In this document: positions 24,678 to 34,360 of the stretch, piece after piece | Numbering within the stretch: the first letter of the stretch is position 1 | Layout of the letters: each line of letters opens with the position of its first letter | Assembly (NCBI RefSeq): GCF_016587375.1 | Contig: NZ_BNJG01000001.1 | Coordinates: 1,364,001 to 1,428,000, forward strand | Direction of reading: 5' to 3' | DNA from: Ktedonobacter robiniae | Lineage (GTDB): Bacteria; Chloroflexota; Ktedonobacteria; Ktedonobacterales; Ktedonobacteraceae | DNA: 64,000 nt | Made by a program: the position numbers and the translations under genes | The notes under the pieces: model-generated | Databases searched by the model: none | What the model was told of the DNA's origin: nothing | Seen by the model: only the letters and a program-made list of their open reading frames with translations

Positions 24678-26738
24678 CTAAGCCTCGCCCCACAAATCAC
24701 TCTGCACAGCTGGAGCCGCGACACGTTTCCGACCAGCCTTCGCCCGAGTGGTATCAGGCTTGCGGCCGCTGCTCGTCTTCTTCCCACTAACAGGCACGCC
24801 CTCTGGCTCGGTAAGAGGCATAGCAGGCATCTCTACGTCCTCTCCAGATGCATGATTGGTATCGACCATGGGAGACTCTTCTGACAGGCTCTCAGCAGCC
24901 AGTTCGACCTGCGCCTCGAAGATTGAGTCCCGGCGAATATGTATTTCCGGCCAAAGGGCAATGAGGGCTTCTATCGCGCTTTCATCACATGCCTGCAAGG
25001 CGGGAGCAAGCTGCCTGACACGCGAGGCAAAGGCGCCAAGCGTGAACGCGTTTTCAGCGCGCAGTGCTGTCAGCATCTCACGTCGCAGTTGCTCTTCCGC
25101 TTCGACACTGTAGAGACCCAGGCCTGCGACATAGCGCGTTCGCTCATCAACCACCAGTTGCGCCGCCTGCGCCAGTTCTGAACGACGGTAGCACTTCAGC
25201 AGGGCATAACACTCTTGCTCCGGGAGGAAACCGCGCACCTGCACATGCGCACGTATTGACGCACTATCTAGCTGAGCAAGGCGCGAGGCAAAATCATCAA
25301 AATGCTGGCGTAACAGGTGTAAGACCTCGCTGGCCGAGAGTTGGCCTCGGTAGTAGACAATGGGGAAGGACGAGGCAATCGGGGCAAAGGCCTCCTTCGC
25401 GTCGAGAGGGATGGCCAGGATAAGATCCTTGCGCTGCGTCATTTGCAGCAATTTCTGTATCTTGCGTTCCCGATAAGCCGGGGTCCAGAAACCAAGGATC
25501 TCCATATAAATACGCTCGCGACCTCGTGAGAGCGCAAAATCGGGTATAAAAATACTCTGTGCCAGCAGTAACGGCTCTGGCTCGCGTTCCAGGTGCCAGC
25601 CATCGGCACCCTGGCTGGCGGCTAAAGCAGTAAAGGCCTCGGCAAAGCCCTGCTCAATACTGCTATCAAAGAGCGCGGTTGTAGGAACATAAGCTGTGTT
25701 CTCCTCCGCCACTTCGCTCCTGGCAGGCTGTGGCAACAATTGGAGTAGTTTGGCGTCCATCTGAAACTGGTAGCGGCGCTGCAAGAAATGCACGGTTGCC
25801 TCCGCTTCTACCAACGCAGCGGAAAAAGACTGCGAACGCCCTGGTTGCTTTTGATACCCCAGCAACACCCGGCAGAGACGCGCCAGGCGCATCCCATATT
25901 GCTGTGGCGCACCGGTCACCTCTTGTGGACCATACAACAAGAGTTCGAGCGTGGTTGGACGCCCTGACAGTTCACCCACAAGGTCGGCCTCATAGGAAAG
26001 ATCATAGTACACACCAAAGCGCCGCGCGAGAAAGCATAAACGCTTGATCACCGCGCCCAATCCCGGTTCAGTGCTGGGCATGGGAAAAAGCTCAGCGGCA
26101 GATAATTCGTCGGATAAAGCCTGGCAGTCGAGTGAAAAATGGACATCGGAGGCGTTAAAAAGCGCAGCCTCAAACGCCCACTGATTATAGATGGCGGCAA
26201 CCTCAGGCGCTGTAGGAGGTTGTTCGCCAGTGCGTACCAGTACCGCCTCATCCTCGCTATCTAACACCAACAGATAGGCTAGCTGGTCAGGCGTCAAGCG
26301 ATAGGTGAGAGCAAACGCCTGTAAAGCCTCCTGGCGCTGGTCAGTCGCCAGAAATCCCTGGTAGTGTTCGTTGACATAGTCGAAAAGAGCCAGGCGTAGC
26401 CGGGTCGGTGACATTACGTCCTCCAAGGCCTCGCTCGCCTGCATCTCTTGCAGGACCTCGTCCCACTCCCGCGTACGCCATTGATACCAGTTGCTCAAAG
26501 TCGCCAGCAAGCAATTGGCCAGGCGATAATCGCCAATGTAGGAGCGGGCCTCGTCTTCAAGGAAAGCACGCTGTGGACGGCCAAGCATACTTTCATAATA
26601 GGCCACAAGTTGCTCTATTTCCTGGTACAGGACGCCAGGGCGTAAAAAATACAGAGAGAGTCCGAGATCAGGCGCCTTCCCTGACCTGCCAGCACGCCGA
26701 TGAACAGTTTTTTTGACATCTTGTAAGCTAAAACGCAC
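24678..26738 (-). CDS. Bax1-type (DUF790) structure-specific endonuclease, XPB partner
   Basis: 686 residues from GTG 26736-26738, behind GGGAAGGTGATATCC; the ORF extends upstream without a good site. The DUF790 family pairs with XPB helicase; archaeal Bax1 is an XPG-independent nuclease that cuts DNA opened by XPB. The nuclease core is visible around residues 400-450: IFIPDFALSRG (Asp), ERIYMEILGFWTPAY (Glu) and RERKIQKL (Lys), a PD-(D/E)XK-like site. A disordered basic tail (KKTSSGRKPDTTRAKAGRKR) follows. The XPB helicase lies 2.8 kb upstream on the same strand, with a kinase gene inserted between. Role: probable nucleotide-excision-type repair. Confidence 0.85.
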   Translation of the reverse strand: MRFSLQDVKKTVHRRAGRSGKAPDLGLSLYFLRPGVLYQEIEQLVAYYESMLGRPQRAFLEDEARSYIGDYRLANCLLATLSNWYQWRTREWDEVLQEMQASEALEDVMSPTRLRLALFDYVNEHYQGFLATDQRQEALQAFALTYRLTPDQLAYLLVLDSEDEAVLVRTGEQPPTAPEVAAIYNQWAFEAALFNASDVHFSLDCQALSDELSAAELFPMPSTEPGLGAVIKRLCFLARRFGVYYDLSYEADLVGELSGRPTTLELLLYGPQEVTGAPQQYGMRLARLCRVLLGYQKQPGRSQSFSAALVEAEATVHFLQRRYQFQMDAKLLQLLPQPARSEVAEENTAYVPTTALFDSSIEQGFAEAFTALAASQGADGWHLEREPEPLLLAQSIFIPDFALSRGRERIYMEILGFWTPAYRERKIQKLLQMTQRKDLILAIPLDAKEAFAPIASSFPIVYYRGQLSASEVLHLLRQHFDDFASRLAQLDSASIRAHVQVRGFLPEQECYALLKCYRRSELAQAAQLVVDERTRYVAGLGLYSVEAEEQLRREMLTALRAENAFTLGAFASRVRQLAPALQACDESAIEALIALWPEIHIRRDSIFEAQVELAAESLSEESPMVDTNHASGEDVEMPAMPLTEPEGVPVSGKKTSSGRKPDTTRAKAGRKRVAAPAVQSDLWGEA

Positions 26739-27007
26739 GGATATCACCTTCCCAGGAAACCATAAGAGGTATACCTTGCCCCCATTATAGCAAAGATCTA
26801 GCACAAAGATCTGGCGCCTTTTTCAGGCTTTCGCACTCTCCTCTATTCTTATCGCGCTTGCACGAAACGGAGCAATAGGAGGCATATCCTATTGCAATTG
26901 AACATTTGTATACCCTATGCTATGGTTGGCATTGGGCTATAAAGTTGTTATGCCGATTATTTAGAGCATCTACAACAAAGGCACCGTTTCAGCCACTGGA
27001 GGCGGCA

Positions 27008-29491
27008 ATGAGCACAACCCCACGACGCCTGGACAAATATGAGCTACACACTAAAATAGGTCGGGGCAGCATTGGCGAGGTATGGAAAGGACGGGATCTG
27101 CAACTCCAGCGCGATGTTGCTATCAAGCTCCTGCATACCGATTTGCAGCAGGCTAATCCTCACTTCTTCAATGACTTCACGACCGCAGGGACAGCCCTGA
27201 GTGCGCTTCACCAGGATCATCTCGTGCCTTTACGCGAAGTCAATGTCTATCGCGCCCCCGATGGAAATGAAACCGTTGCCTACATTGTGATGGATTACAT
27301 TGAGGGACTAACATGTAACGATTACCTGAAAGTCACCTCGCATCGCGGTCAATTTCCCTCGATACATAACATTGTCTATCTCTACTCTTGCCTGGGAGAT
27401 GCCTTAGATTACACTCACAGCAAAGGGATCATTCACGGAGATATTAAGCCCAAGAATATCCTGCTCCAGGCAAAAAATCGCACCAATTTTGATGCTGGTG
27501 AGCCCTTACTCGTCGATACCGGCTTCTGCCCTATGTTGGGTATCACGCCCAACGCCGACATGCCCTTTTATATTTCACCGGAACAGGCAGGTGGTGGCCA
27601 CCCCAATACACGTAGCGATATTTATGCCCTCGGAGCCCTGCTCTATGAGATCTGCACCGGCATTCCCCCCTTTCGTGGAGAAAGCCCCATCTCAATTATG
27701 ATGCAGCATGTGAATGCGCTTCCAACGCCGCCCAATTTGATCAATCCGAATATTCCCGCGGCCCTCTCCGAGGTCATCCTACGCGCACTTGCGAAAGACC
27801 CTGTTGCCCGCTTTGCCAGCGCCTCGCTCATGGCGACCGCTATTGCAGAGGCCTGCTCCATGCGTCCAAGTCTGAAGTTGCGTGCCATCCAAGCCCTTCC
27901 AGAGCCAGGCCATTCGGCCGCGCAAAGAGGGCCAACCATTAACATTCTCGGGGTTCCTCAGCCGTTTTCACCACAAACAGTGCAACCACCACTCAATGCA
28001 CCTATTTCCCGGCCCTTGCCTGCGCTCCCTCCTGCCTCACAACCTTTGTTGTCAAATTCACGTCCCTTGCCAATTCCTCTCAAGGCCTCACAATCGTTAC
28101 CAGGCATTGACCAGGCTCGATCGTCAAATTCACGTCCCTTGCCAGATCCTCCTGCGACTTCGCAGTCGCTACCAGGCATTGGCCAGTCACCCATAGCACC
28201 GTCACAGCGCTCTTCGGGTCTCCTTTCTGGCTATCAAGTCCGTGATGCACACCATGCCTCACCCCAGCCCACGCCAGTTGTAGGGCCTGTAAGGCCTCCA
28301 GAAATGCCAGCACGCGAGCCGCAACAGACAACCCATGTATACTCATCAGTAGCAGCGCCACGATCTGCAATGGCGCCACAAACGCCACCTCTGGCGTTAC
28401 CTCCGCGCCGCCAGCGCCTTATCGATAAACCCGCGTATATTTTCCTGATCGCAGTCGTGTTGCTACTCATACTCGGGGGTGCATTCCTGGGAACTTTCTG
28501 GCGTCAGCCTCATAACACTCAGCCCACAGCAACCATCACAAATACCGCACGCGTCTTCTTCCAGGATGATGCGCTTGGGCATAACGATGTGCTCCACCTA
28601 CAGATAGACCACATAGACGCTCCCGCTCAGGGCAAGGCCTATTTTGCCTGGCTGGAAACGGAGGCAAAGCCACTGCCCCTGGGCACATTACCGCTCCAGA
28701 ATAATGCCATCACCTACACCTATCCTGGCAATACGCAACATACAGACCTGCTAAACATCGCGACAGGGGTGCTTATCACGTTAGAGCAAGCGAATACACA
28801 GCCCCAGGCTCCTGGCCAGCAACACATCTACCATGGAGTGCTCGACCCCAAAGTCGCAACCGCAGTCAAAAATATTCTCTCCTCGACTCCTGGCCTGGAG
28901 AATAACCAGAGCGTTATCGTGACACTCTTTGAAACCATTAAATCGATGAATGATAAAACAGGTAGTATTGTCGATACGCTCCAAAACCATGTGAACGATA
29001 AGGCCCTGGCTATGCGTCAGGCCATACGCGTGATCGAGATGCTCGATGGTAGCAACAATGCCCGCCAGTCAGGAGACCTGCCACAAAATCTTCCCTCGCA
29101 GCTGAGTATAGCTCGAGGACTGCTCTCCTCACCCAGCCAGAAAGGCTATCTCGATATTCTGAATGAACAGGTGCAACAGGTTAAGCAGGTCGCTGGCAGG
29201 AATAAGGATCTTTTACAGCGCGTACAAAACACCGAATATGCCATTCAAGATCTGCGAGACTGGCTCCAAAAAGTACGTGCTAACGACGTTCTTCTATTGA
29301 AGGCTGCTGACCTGGCTGATCCAGCGAACCTCAGTATAGCTCTCCAACTCAAACAGGTAGCAGCCGACTCTTACACCGGGCGCACGATTCCTCCGAATCA
29401 AAGTCCACTGCCACTACTAGGCTCCGCAGGCGCAAACCAGGCCTATATCGAATGCCAATACATGGCGGCCATTGGCCTCCAAAAGATTTAA
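27008..29491 (+). CDS. Divergent transmembrane Ser/Thr protein kinase
   Basis: 827 residues from ATG 27008 behind CACTGGAGGCGGCA; the frame is open 34 codons upstream without a site. Kinase domain ~10-275: IGRGSIGEVW (G-loop), VAIKLL (Lys), HGDIKPKNILL (catalytic loop with Gly for Arg), LLVDTGFC in place of DFG, and SPEQAGG. The alpha-C Glu also seems replaced. The Asp, Lys and Asn of the active site remain, so weak activity is possible. Residues ~300-440 are Pro/Ser-rich with repeated SRPLPxPP units. One helix (~478-500; YIFLIAVVLLLILGGAFLGT) leads to a ~325-residue outer domain of unknown fold. It sits opposite, and between, the XPB and Bax1 genes. Confidence 0.88.
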   Translation: MSTTPRRLDKYELHTKIGRGSIGEVWKGRDLQLQRDVAIKLLHTDLQQANPHFFNDFTTAGTALSALHQDHLVPLREVNVYRAPDGNETVAYIVMDYIEGLTCNDYLKVTSHRGQFPSIHNIVYLYSCLGDALDYTHSKGIIHGDIKPKNILLQAKNRTNFDAGEPLLVDTGFCPMLGITPNADMPFYISPEQAGGGHPNTRSDIYALGALLYEICTGIPPFRGESPISIMMQHVNALPTPPNLINPNIPAALSEVILRALAKDPVARFASASLMATAIAEACSMRPSLKLRAIQALPEPGHSAAQRGPTINILGVPQPFSPQTVQPPLNAPISRPLPALPPASQPLLSNSRPLPIPLKASQSLPGIDQARSSNSRPLPDPPATSQSLPGIGQSPIAPSQRSSGLLSGYQVRDAHHASPQPTPVVGPVRPPEMPAREPQQTTHVYSSVAAPRSAMAPQTPPLALPPRRQRLIDKPAYIFLIAVVLLLILGGAFLGTFWRQPHNTQPTATITNTARVFFQDDALGHNDVLHLQIDHIDAPAQGKAYFAWLETEAKPLPLGTLPLQNNAITYTYPGNTQHTDLLNIATGVLITLEQANTQPQAPGQQHIYHGVLDPKVATAVKNILSSTPGLENNQSVIVTLFETIKSMNDKTGSIVDTLQNHVNDKALAMRQAIRVIEMLDGSNNARQSGDLPQNLPSQLSIARGLLSSPSQKGYLDILNEQVQQVKQVAGRNKDLLQRVQNTEYAIQDLRDWLQKVRANDVLLLKAADLADPANLSIALQLKQVAADSYTGRTIPPNQSPLPLLGSAGANQAYIECQYMAAIGLQKI

Positions 29492-29499
29492 ATAATGTG

Positions 29500-29556
29500 T
29501 CGCTAAAGAAGGGAGGCGCAGAAGAGTTCATCCTCCTGCGCCTCCCTTCTTAGCGA
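29500..29556. terminator. Bidirectional terminator of kinase and XPB genes
   Basis: Stem of 21 bp with one bulged A (arms 29500-29521 and 29536-29556). The XPB stop codon lies inside the right arm, so the two convergent genes share it. Confidence 0.75.
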
Positions 29557-30977
29557 CGCCGCTTCGCCACCGACTCCTCAGTGGTATCGGAGGTGACCAG
29601 TTCATAGAGCAGGGCCTGGCCCTCCTTGGGACGAAGTACGCGCCCCAGGCGCTGGATATACTCGCGTTTAGTGCTATTGCCACTCACGATAACCGCTACA
29701 CGGCAATCTGGCACATCGACGCCCTCGTTTAATACGCGCCCGGTAACCAGTTTTGTATACTGACCAGAGCGAAAACGTTCGAGGATGGTGCGCCGCTCCT
29801 CGGCAGGCGTTTTATAGGTGATGCTGGGGATACACAGGCGACGACTGATCTCATCCACGACATAGTTATACTCTGAGAAGAGGATGGCCTGGTCCTGGGC
29901 ATGCTCGCGCAAGATACGCTCGATTTCAGCGTACTTGGCGGGGGCGTTCATGGCGATATTGCGCGCCTCACGCCAGGCCAGCATGGCTTCGCGCGCCTCT
30001 GGATCGCGCGCGCTCATATAGATCACCTTCTGCTGAAAATCCTCGGGCGAGCGAATAATAATGCGCCGTCGCTGCAAAAACGCGCGGTAGATCTGGCGCT
30101 GCTCATTGTAGCGCTCAGCATCCTCCTCCGCCAGGGCTATAGGTACGACCACTTCACGATACTGGGCCAGGTAGCGATCCTCAGTTAACTCGGAGGGGGA
30201 GCGACGATAGACCTCGGGTCCAATCAGTTCATCAAGCTCTATATGCGCCATGTCGCTACGCTCGGGGGTCGCGCTCAGGCCCAGGCGCAAGGGGGTAAAG
30301 GCCGACTCCGCGATCAGGCGATAGGTTGGTGCGGGAAGATGATGGCACTCGTCGAAGACTAGCAAGCCAAACTGGGCCAGCTCGCGTGGATAGAGCGCCG
30401 CCGAGTCATAGGTAATCACAGTGATCGGCTTCAGGGTTTTCTCGCCGCCACCAAAGAGACCGATCTCGCTGCTCTCCAGGGAGAGCGCAGTGGCCAGAGC
30501 AACGCGCCATTGCTGCAACAGATCAATCGTGGGCACCACAATGAGGGTCCAGAGTCCCAATTCGTGCAGAGCCATGGCGGCGGTAAAGGTCTTGCCAGCC
30601 CCGGTCGGCAAAATTACGACGCCCGCACTTCCCACGTCCAACCAGGCCTGTAGAGCCTCCTGCTGGTATGGGCGTGGCGACATCCCCAGACGCGTCGCAA
30701 AAGGGAGGGCGGGGCGTTCCTCGAACGCGATCCGGAGGGAAATTTGCTGCTCCTGCAAAGCCGCCTTCACAGCACTAAAATAGTAGGGCTTGGTGCGCCA
30801 GAAGGCATGACGCTTATCCTGGGTCAGGGTCTCCGCCACAAAAGGCGAGAGGCGCTTCCCAAACAGCGCCGTAAGCTGTTCTTCGGGAGTCAGCCGACTA
30901 TATTCTGCGGAAGGCGTGATCACCAGGTCACGCCCCCGCATTTCTAATACCGTTTCGGATGTCGCTTTTTTACTCAC
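29550..30977 (-). CDS. XPB/Rad25-type SF2 DNA helicase
   Basis: 475 residues from GTG 30975-30977 behind ACGAGAGAAGC (an upstream TTG is possible). Motifs: LPTGAGKT (I), FDECHHLPA (II, DECH), GLSATPERSD (III), ILFSEYNYVVDEI (IV region) and QRLGRVLRPKEGQALLYELV (VI). XPB is a 3'-5' DNA-opening helicase; bacterial members pair with Bax1 nuclease, encoded downstream on the same strand. Shorter than eukaryotic XPB, as usual in bacteria. The N-terminal ~90 residues fit the damage-recognition domain. Confidence 0.9.
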   Translation of the reverse strand: MSKKATSETVLEMRGRDLVITPSAEYSRLTPEEQLTALFGKRLSPFVAETLTQDKRHAFWRTKPYYFSAVKAALQEQQISLRIAFEERPALPFATRLGMSPRPYQQEALQAWLDVGSAGVVILPTGAGKTFTAAMALHELGLWTLIVVPTIDLLQQWRVALATALSLESSEIGLFGGGEKTLKPITVITYDSAALYPRELAQFGLLVFDECHHLPAPTYRLIAESAFTPLRLGLSATPERSDMAHIELDELIGPEVYRRSPSELTEDRYLAQYREVVVPIALAEEDAERYNEQRQIYRAFLQRRRIIIRSPEDFQQKVIYMSARDPEAREAMLAWREARNIAMNAPAKYAEIERILREHAQDQAILFSEYNYVVDEISRRLCIPSITYKTPAEERRTILERFRSGQYTKLVTGRVLNEGVDVPDCRVAVIVSGNSTKREYIQRLGRVLRPKEGQALLYELVTSDTTEESVAKRRR

Positions 30978-31103
30978 GCTTCTCTCGTTTCCGCGCCAAC
31001 ACTTTCTGCTCAGATACAAAATTGCTTTGATCCACTTACCTGTGTCTATTCTTGCGCGCCCTCACACAAACGGAACCGGCCTTTCACCTGAACATAAGCA
31101 TAA

Positions 31104-31148
31104 AAAGCAGGCATCACACCTCTTTTCAGCGGGGATGTTGCCTGCTTT
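31104..31148 (-). terminator. Terminator of the meaB operon
   Basis: AAAGCAGGCA / TGCCTGCTTT arms (31104-31113, 31139-31148) with a 25-nt loop; on the minus strand the stem is followed by TTTTT. Located after meaB. Confidence 0.7.
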
Positions 31149-31179
31149 AATTATGTTCCGGGCCCCCAATCAGGGAGAA

Positions 31180-32133
31180 TTATGCGCCGTTGAGGCCCAC
31201 GCGGGCCTCTAACTCGCGTGCGACGGAGTAGGGATCGCGCTCACGCTTCGTGATATCGTCGATCAACTCATGCCATTCTTCCTCGCTGACGGCCTCGCGG
31301 AGCGATTTTGTGACAGCCTGGAGAATGAGAGCCTGGAGTTCGCTACGCACCTGGCGCTGGGCACGGCTCTGCATCATTCCGCTTTCCTGGAGGTAGGTGC
31401 GATGCTTCTGCGCGGCGTCCGCTAGTTCGGCAATACCCTGCTCTTTTACGGCCGAGGTCTTGATGATGGGGATACGCCACTCCGCCTGCTTGCGATTGGA
31501 GTCAAGGCTGAGCAGCATCGCCAGTTCGGCGACCGTCTGGTCGGCACCTGGCTTATCCATCTTACTTACTACGAAAATATCCGCAATCTCTAAGATACCT
31601 GCCTTGATGGCCTGGATGTCATCGCCCATACCGGGCGCAACCACCACGAAGACCGTCTGGGCCGTGCGCATAACCTCGACCTCGGCCTGGCCTGTGCCCA
31701 CGGTCTCAATAATGATCGGGTCATAGCCCGCGGCATCCATGGCACGCACGGCGTCGCGCGTCGAGGCGGAGAGACCGCCCAGGTTCCCTCGACTGGCCAT
31801 GCTGCGAATGAAGATATTGGGATCGCCTGCCAGCTCCATCATGCGAATGCGATCACCTAAGATAGCCCCACCACTGAAAGGACTGGTCGGATCCACCGCG
31901 ATCACACCAACCTTGCACTCTCGCCTGCGATACTCACGCACCAGGCGCGCCACCAACGTGCTCTTCCCAGCACCAGGCGAGCCGGTCACGCCAATGATAT
32001 GCGCGTTGCCAGAGTGGCGATGGAGTTCAGCCAGATACCGAGAAGCTGCTGGGGCCTCGTTTTCAATCAACGTGACCATCCGGGCCAGGGCACGCCGATC
32101 TCCTTGTAGTAAGCGTTCAATGATGTTTTGCAA
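31180..32133 (-). CDS. meaB: MeaB/ArgK G3E-family GTPase, methylmalonyl-CoA mutase chaperone
   Basis: 317 residues, TTG start behind CGAGGTATAAGCC. GTPase motifs: GVTGSPGAGKSTL (P-loop), DPTSPFSGGAILGDRIRM (switch I with the typical MeaB signature), ETVGTGQAEVEV (switch II) and a VSKMDKPGAD (NKxD-like) motif. MeaB loads and protects the adenosylcobalamin cofactor of methylmalonyl-CoA mutase. It starts 3 bp after the stop of the B12-binding subunit. The large catalytic subunit is not in the window. Confidence 0.92.
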   Translation of the reverse strand: MQNIIERLLQGDRRALARMVTLIENEAPAASRYLAELHRHSGNAHIIGVTGSPGAGKSTLVARLVREYRRRECKVGVIAVDPTSPFSGGAILGDRIRMMELAGDPNIFIRSMASRGNLGGLSASTRDAVRAMDAAGYDPIIIETVGTGQAEVEVMRTAQTVFVVVAPGMGDDIQAIKAGILEIADIFVVSKMDKPGADQTVAELAMLLSLDSNRKQAEWRIPIIKTSAVKEQGIAELADAAQKHRTYLQESGMMQSRAQRQVRSELQALILQAVTKSLREAVSEEEWHELIDDITKRERDPYSVARELEARVGLNGA

Positions 32134-32136
32134 GGC

Positions 32137-32559
32137 TTATACCTCGGTCAGCAGGCGCTCAGACCGCACATTCTCCCGGACGAACTTGATGATCTCATCG
32201 GTCGAGGTCCCCGGTCCGAAACAGCCCTGGATACCCATGGCTTTGATTGCGGGAATGTCTTCATCGGGCAAGATGCCGCCTGCCGCCACCAGCACATCAT
32301 CAACTTCGTTCTGCTTGAGTAGCTCCATGACTTTGGGAAAGAGGGCCATATGTGCACCGGAGAGAATGCTCATCAAAATCGCGTCCACGTCCTCCTGGAC
32401 TGCGGCTTCAACGATCATCTCCGGGGTTTGACGAATGCCAGTGTAGATTACTTCCATGCCCGCGTCGCGCAAGGCACGCGCAATCACTTTCGCGCCCCTG
32501 TCATGCCCATCCAGGCCAGGTTTGGCAACCAGGACGCGAATTTTACGTGTATCAGCCAT
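32137..32559 (-). CDS. mcmA2: Methylmalonyl-CoA mutase small subunit (cobalamin-binding domain)
   Basis: 140 residues, ATG behind GACAAAGGAGTCACCT. Full cobalamin-binding fold: [20 protein letters not shown] (the DxHxxG motif with the cobalt-ligating His), MSILSGAHM (SxL) and [12 protein letters not shown] (GG). It is a stand-alone B12 domain as in two-subunit mutases. Translation is tightly linked to both neighbours: 8-bp overlap with the methylase gene and 3 bp before meaB. Confidence 0.92.
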   Translation of the reverse strand: MADTRKIRVLVAKPGLDGHDRGAKVIARALRDAGMEVIYTGIRQTPEMIVEAAVQEDVDAILMSILSGAHMALFPKVMELLKQNEVDDVLVAAGGILPDEDIPAIKAMGIQGCFGPGTSTDEIIKFVRENVRSERLLTEV

Positions 32560-34291
32560 AGGTGACTCCTTTGTCGGCGATTCTTCGATCTAAGGGCGAA
32601 CTGCTTGCTCGCCGTCCCTGGAGAGCTGATTCGTAGAGCGCGCAGATCGCTTGCTCTAGCTCCTCGTACATCTCCTTCTCCTTCAATTCTACTACGGGAG
32701 GTTTCGCGCTGCAAGCAGACTGTAGCTCTCTGGCCCGCTGAATGATGAAGCGGCGCTCGGGGCCAGCCAGGGTGGGGACTGGCAGGTGCGCCAGGACATG
32801 CTGCTCGATCTGCGGCTGCACCCATTTATACGCAGTATGCAATACATAAGTATAGACACGCAGAAGACGCGAGTTGAGCAGAGCCAGCAGGAAAAACAGC
32901 TCGTCTTCCTGCTCCTGGAAGGTGCATAGGTCCTCACGCGTAAGGTTGAGTATATAGAGCGTCTGTAAGACAATATGCCCCTCAAGGTCGAGCGAGGCCT
33001 GAAGCTGGCCTGTACTCTTAATGACCAGAATTTTGGGGGCGTGATAACGCGCCAGGGGCTTGTGAATATGCTCGCGTTGCATCCAGCGTATAGCTTGAGG
33101 GAAGCGATAGGGGTGAATATCGACGCCTCCCCGTAAGACGGGATACCACTCACCCTCATTTGGGCGCCAGGGTGAGAGGAGCGCGTGATCCTTACTCAGT
33201 TCCTCACCGCGCCGAACGGTAACCCAGTGTGAAAGCGGGGCCAGCAAGGACTTCTTACCCGCGTGGCCCTGGCTATGCAGATAGAGGCGTTCAATTAAGG
33301 TCCCCTGCATGCGCCCCCATAAGTAGCGTAACTCCGCTTCAGGTTGGCGTGCCAGGACCTCCTGCCTGATCATACTGGTATGCTCGTGTGCCTGTTCGGG
33401 CTTCTCGCGCCCTAGAATTGGCGTATGCGGAATCAACGATTCACTGCCGATAGAAATGGGCACCACCGTTCCACTAGGCAGGTGCCAGTGTCCACGTGTC
33501 CAGGTAACCTGGTGCGAACGCTTAGGCAGGCGCTTCTGTGCCACAATGACGACCGCGCCCACAAAGGCCGAGAAAACACCGGAAAGATGCCAGAGCTGGT
33601 GAATCGTCGTCTCTCGCAACAGTACCTGGCGCTCGCTTGCGGCATTGGTACGCGCGAGCACTGGATCTGGCAGCACCAGGCCAATCCAGCCGCCAGGGCG
33701 TACCAGGCGCAACGCCAGGTCGAGAAAGAGCAGGTAGCTATCGCTCTGCCCCTGATGGCCACGCGCCTGGCGATAGGCACTAAGATCCGTATTTTTGGCC
33801 GCCAGGTAAGGGGGATTTGCCAGAAAGAGATCAATATCTGCATGACGCTTTTCCGCCAGCGCCTGCCCCCAGGGAAATGTAAGCGCGTCGGCCTGGTGGA
33901 TATGGAGTGGCAGAGAACTGCGATACTGGGGAGATTGCAGGGTATATGCAGCAAGCGCTTCGCGGAGGTGCATCTCAGCCATGAAACAGGCGACGGGATC
34001 GGGATCAAAACCCCAGATATTCTGCTGGACGCGGCTCAACATCTGACGCTGGCTCAAACCGTTGGCCTCCGCCGAGAGGACGAGGCGATGTAAGACAGCC
34101 GTCAGGAAGTTGCCGCCACCACAGGCGGGATCGAGGACACGGAGTTGGGTGAGATTGCGCTCAGGCGAGAAACCACAGGCATCGAGAATCTGCTCCACCA
34201 GGCGTGGTGGTGTTGAGAAATGTCCCCGCGTCTTCCGCTCAGTCGGAGCGAGACTGGATTCGTACCAGTTGACAAGATCGTGAGCTGCCAT
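32552..34291 (-). CDS. N6-adenine DNA methyltransferase (class I, gamma-like), orphan
   Basis: 579 residues, ATG behind GCTGGAAGGGGAGAG. SAM-binding motif [17 protein letters not shown], motif [10 protein letters not shown] (NPPY), preceded by a [14 protein letters not shown] motif X-like segment, and a target-recognition-like C-terminal region (~330-560). Similar to TaqI/Eco57I-type methylases. No endonuclease, specificity subunit or helicase is adjacent, so it is an orphan or solitary enzyme. Odd context: it overlaps the methylmalonyl-CoA mutase subunit gene by 8 bp, which suggests one mRNA. Target sequence unknown. Confidence 0.82.
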   Translation of the reverse strand: MAAHDLVNWYESSLAPTERKTRGHFSTPPRLVEQILDACGFSPERNLTQLRVLDPACGGGNFLTAVLHRLVLSAEANGLSQRQMLSRVQQNIWGFDPDPVACFMAEMHLREALAAYTLQSPQYRSSLPLHIHQADALTFPWGQALAEKRHADIDLFLANPPYLAAKNTDLSAYRQARGHQGQSDSYLLFLDLALRLVRPGGWIGLVLPDPVLARTNAASERQVLLRETTIHQLWHLSGVFSAFVGAVVIVAQKRLPKRSHQVTWTRGHWHLPSGTVVPISIGSESLIPHTPILGREKPEQAHEHTSMIRQEVLARQPEAELRYLWGRMQGTLIERLYLHSQGHAGKKSLLAPLSHWVTVRRGEELSKDHALLSPWRPNEGEWYPVLRGGVDIHPYRFPQAIRWMQREHIHKPLARYHAPKILVIKSTGQLQASLDLEGHIVLQTLYILNLTREDLCTFQEQEDELFFLLALLNSRLLRVYTYVLHTAYKWVQPQIEQHVLAHLPVPTLAGPERRFIIQRARELQSACSAKPPVVELKEKEMYEELEQAICALYESALQGRRASSSPLDRRIADKGVTYG

Positions 34292-34360
34292 CTCTCCCCT
34301 TCCAGCTTTCTTTTAAAGAAACAGAAGCATCTATCCATTGGTTACATTGCTTCATGCTTA

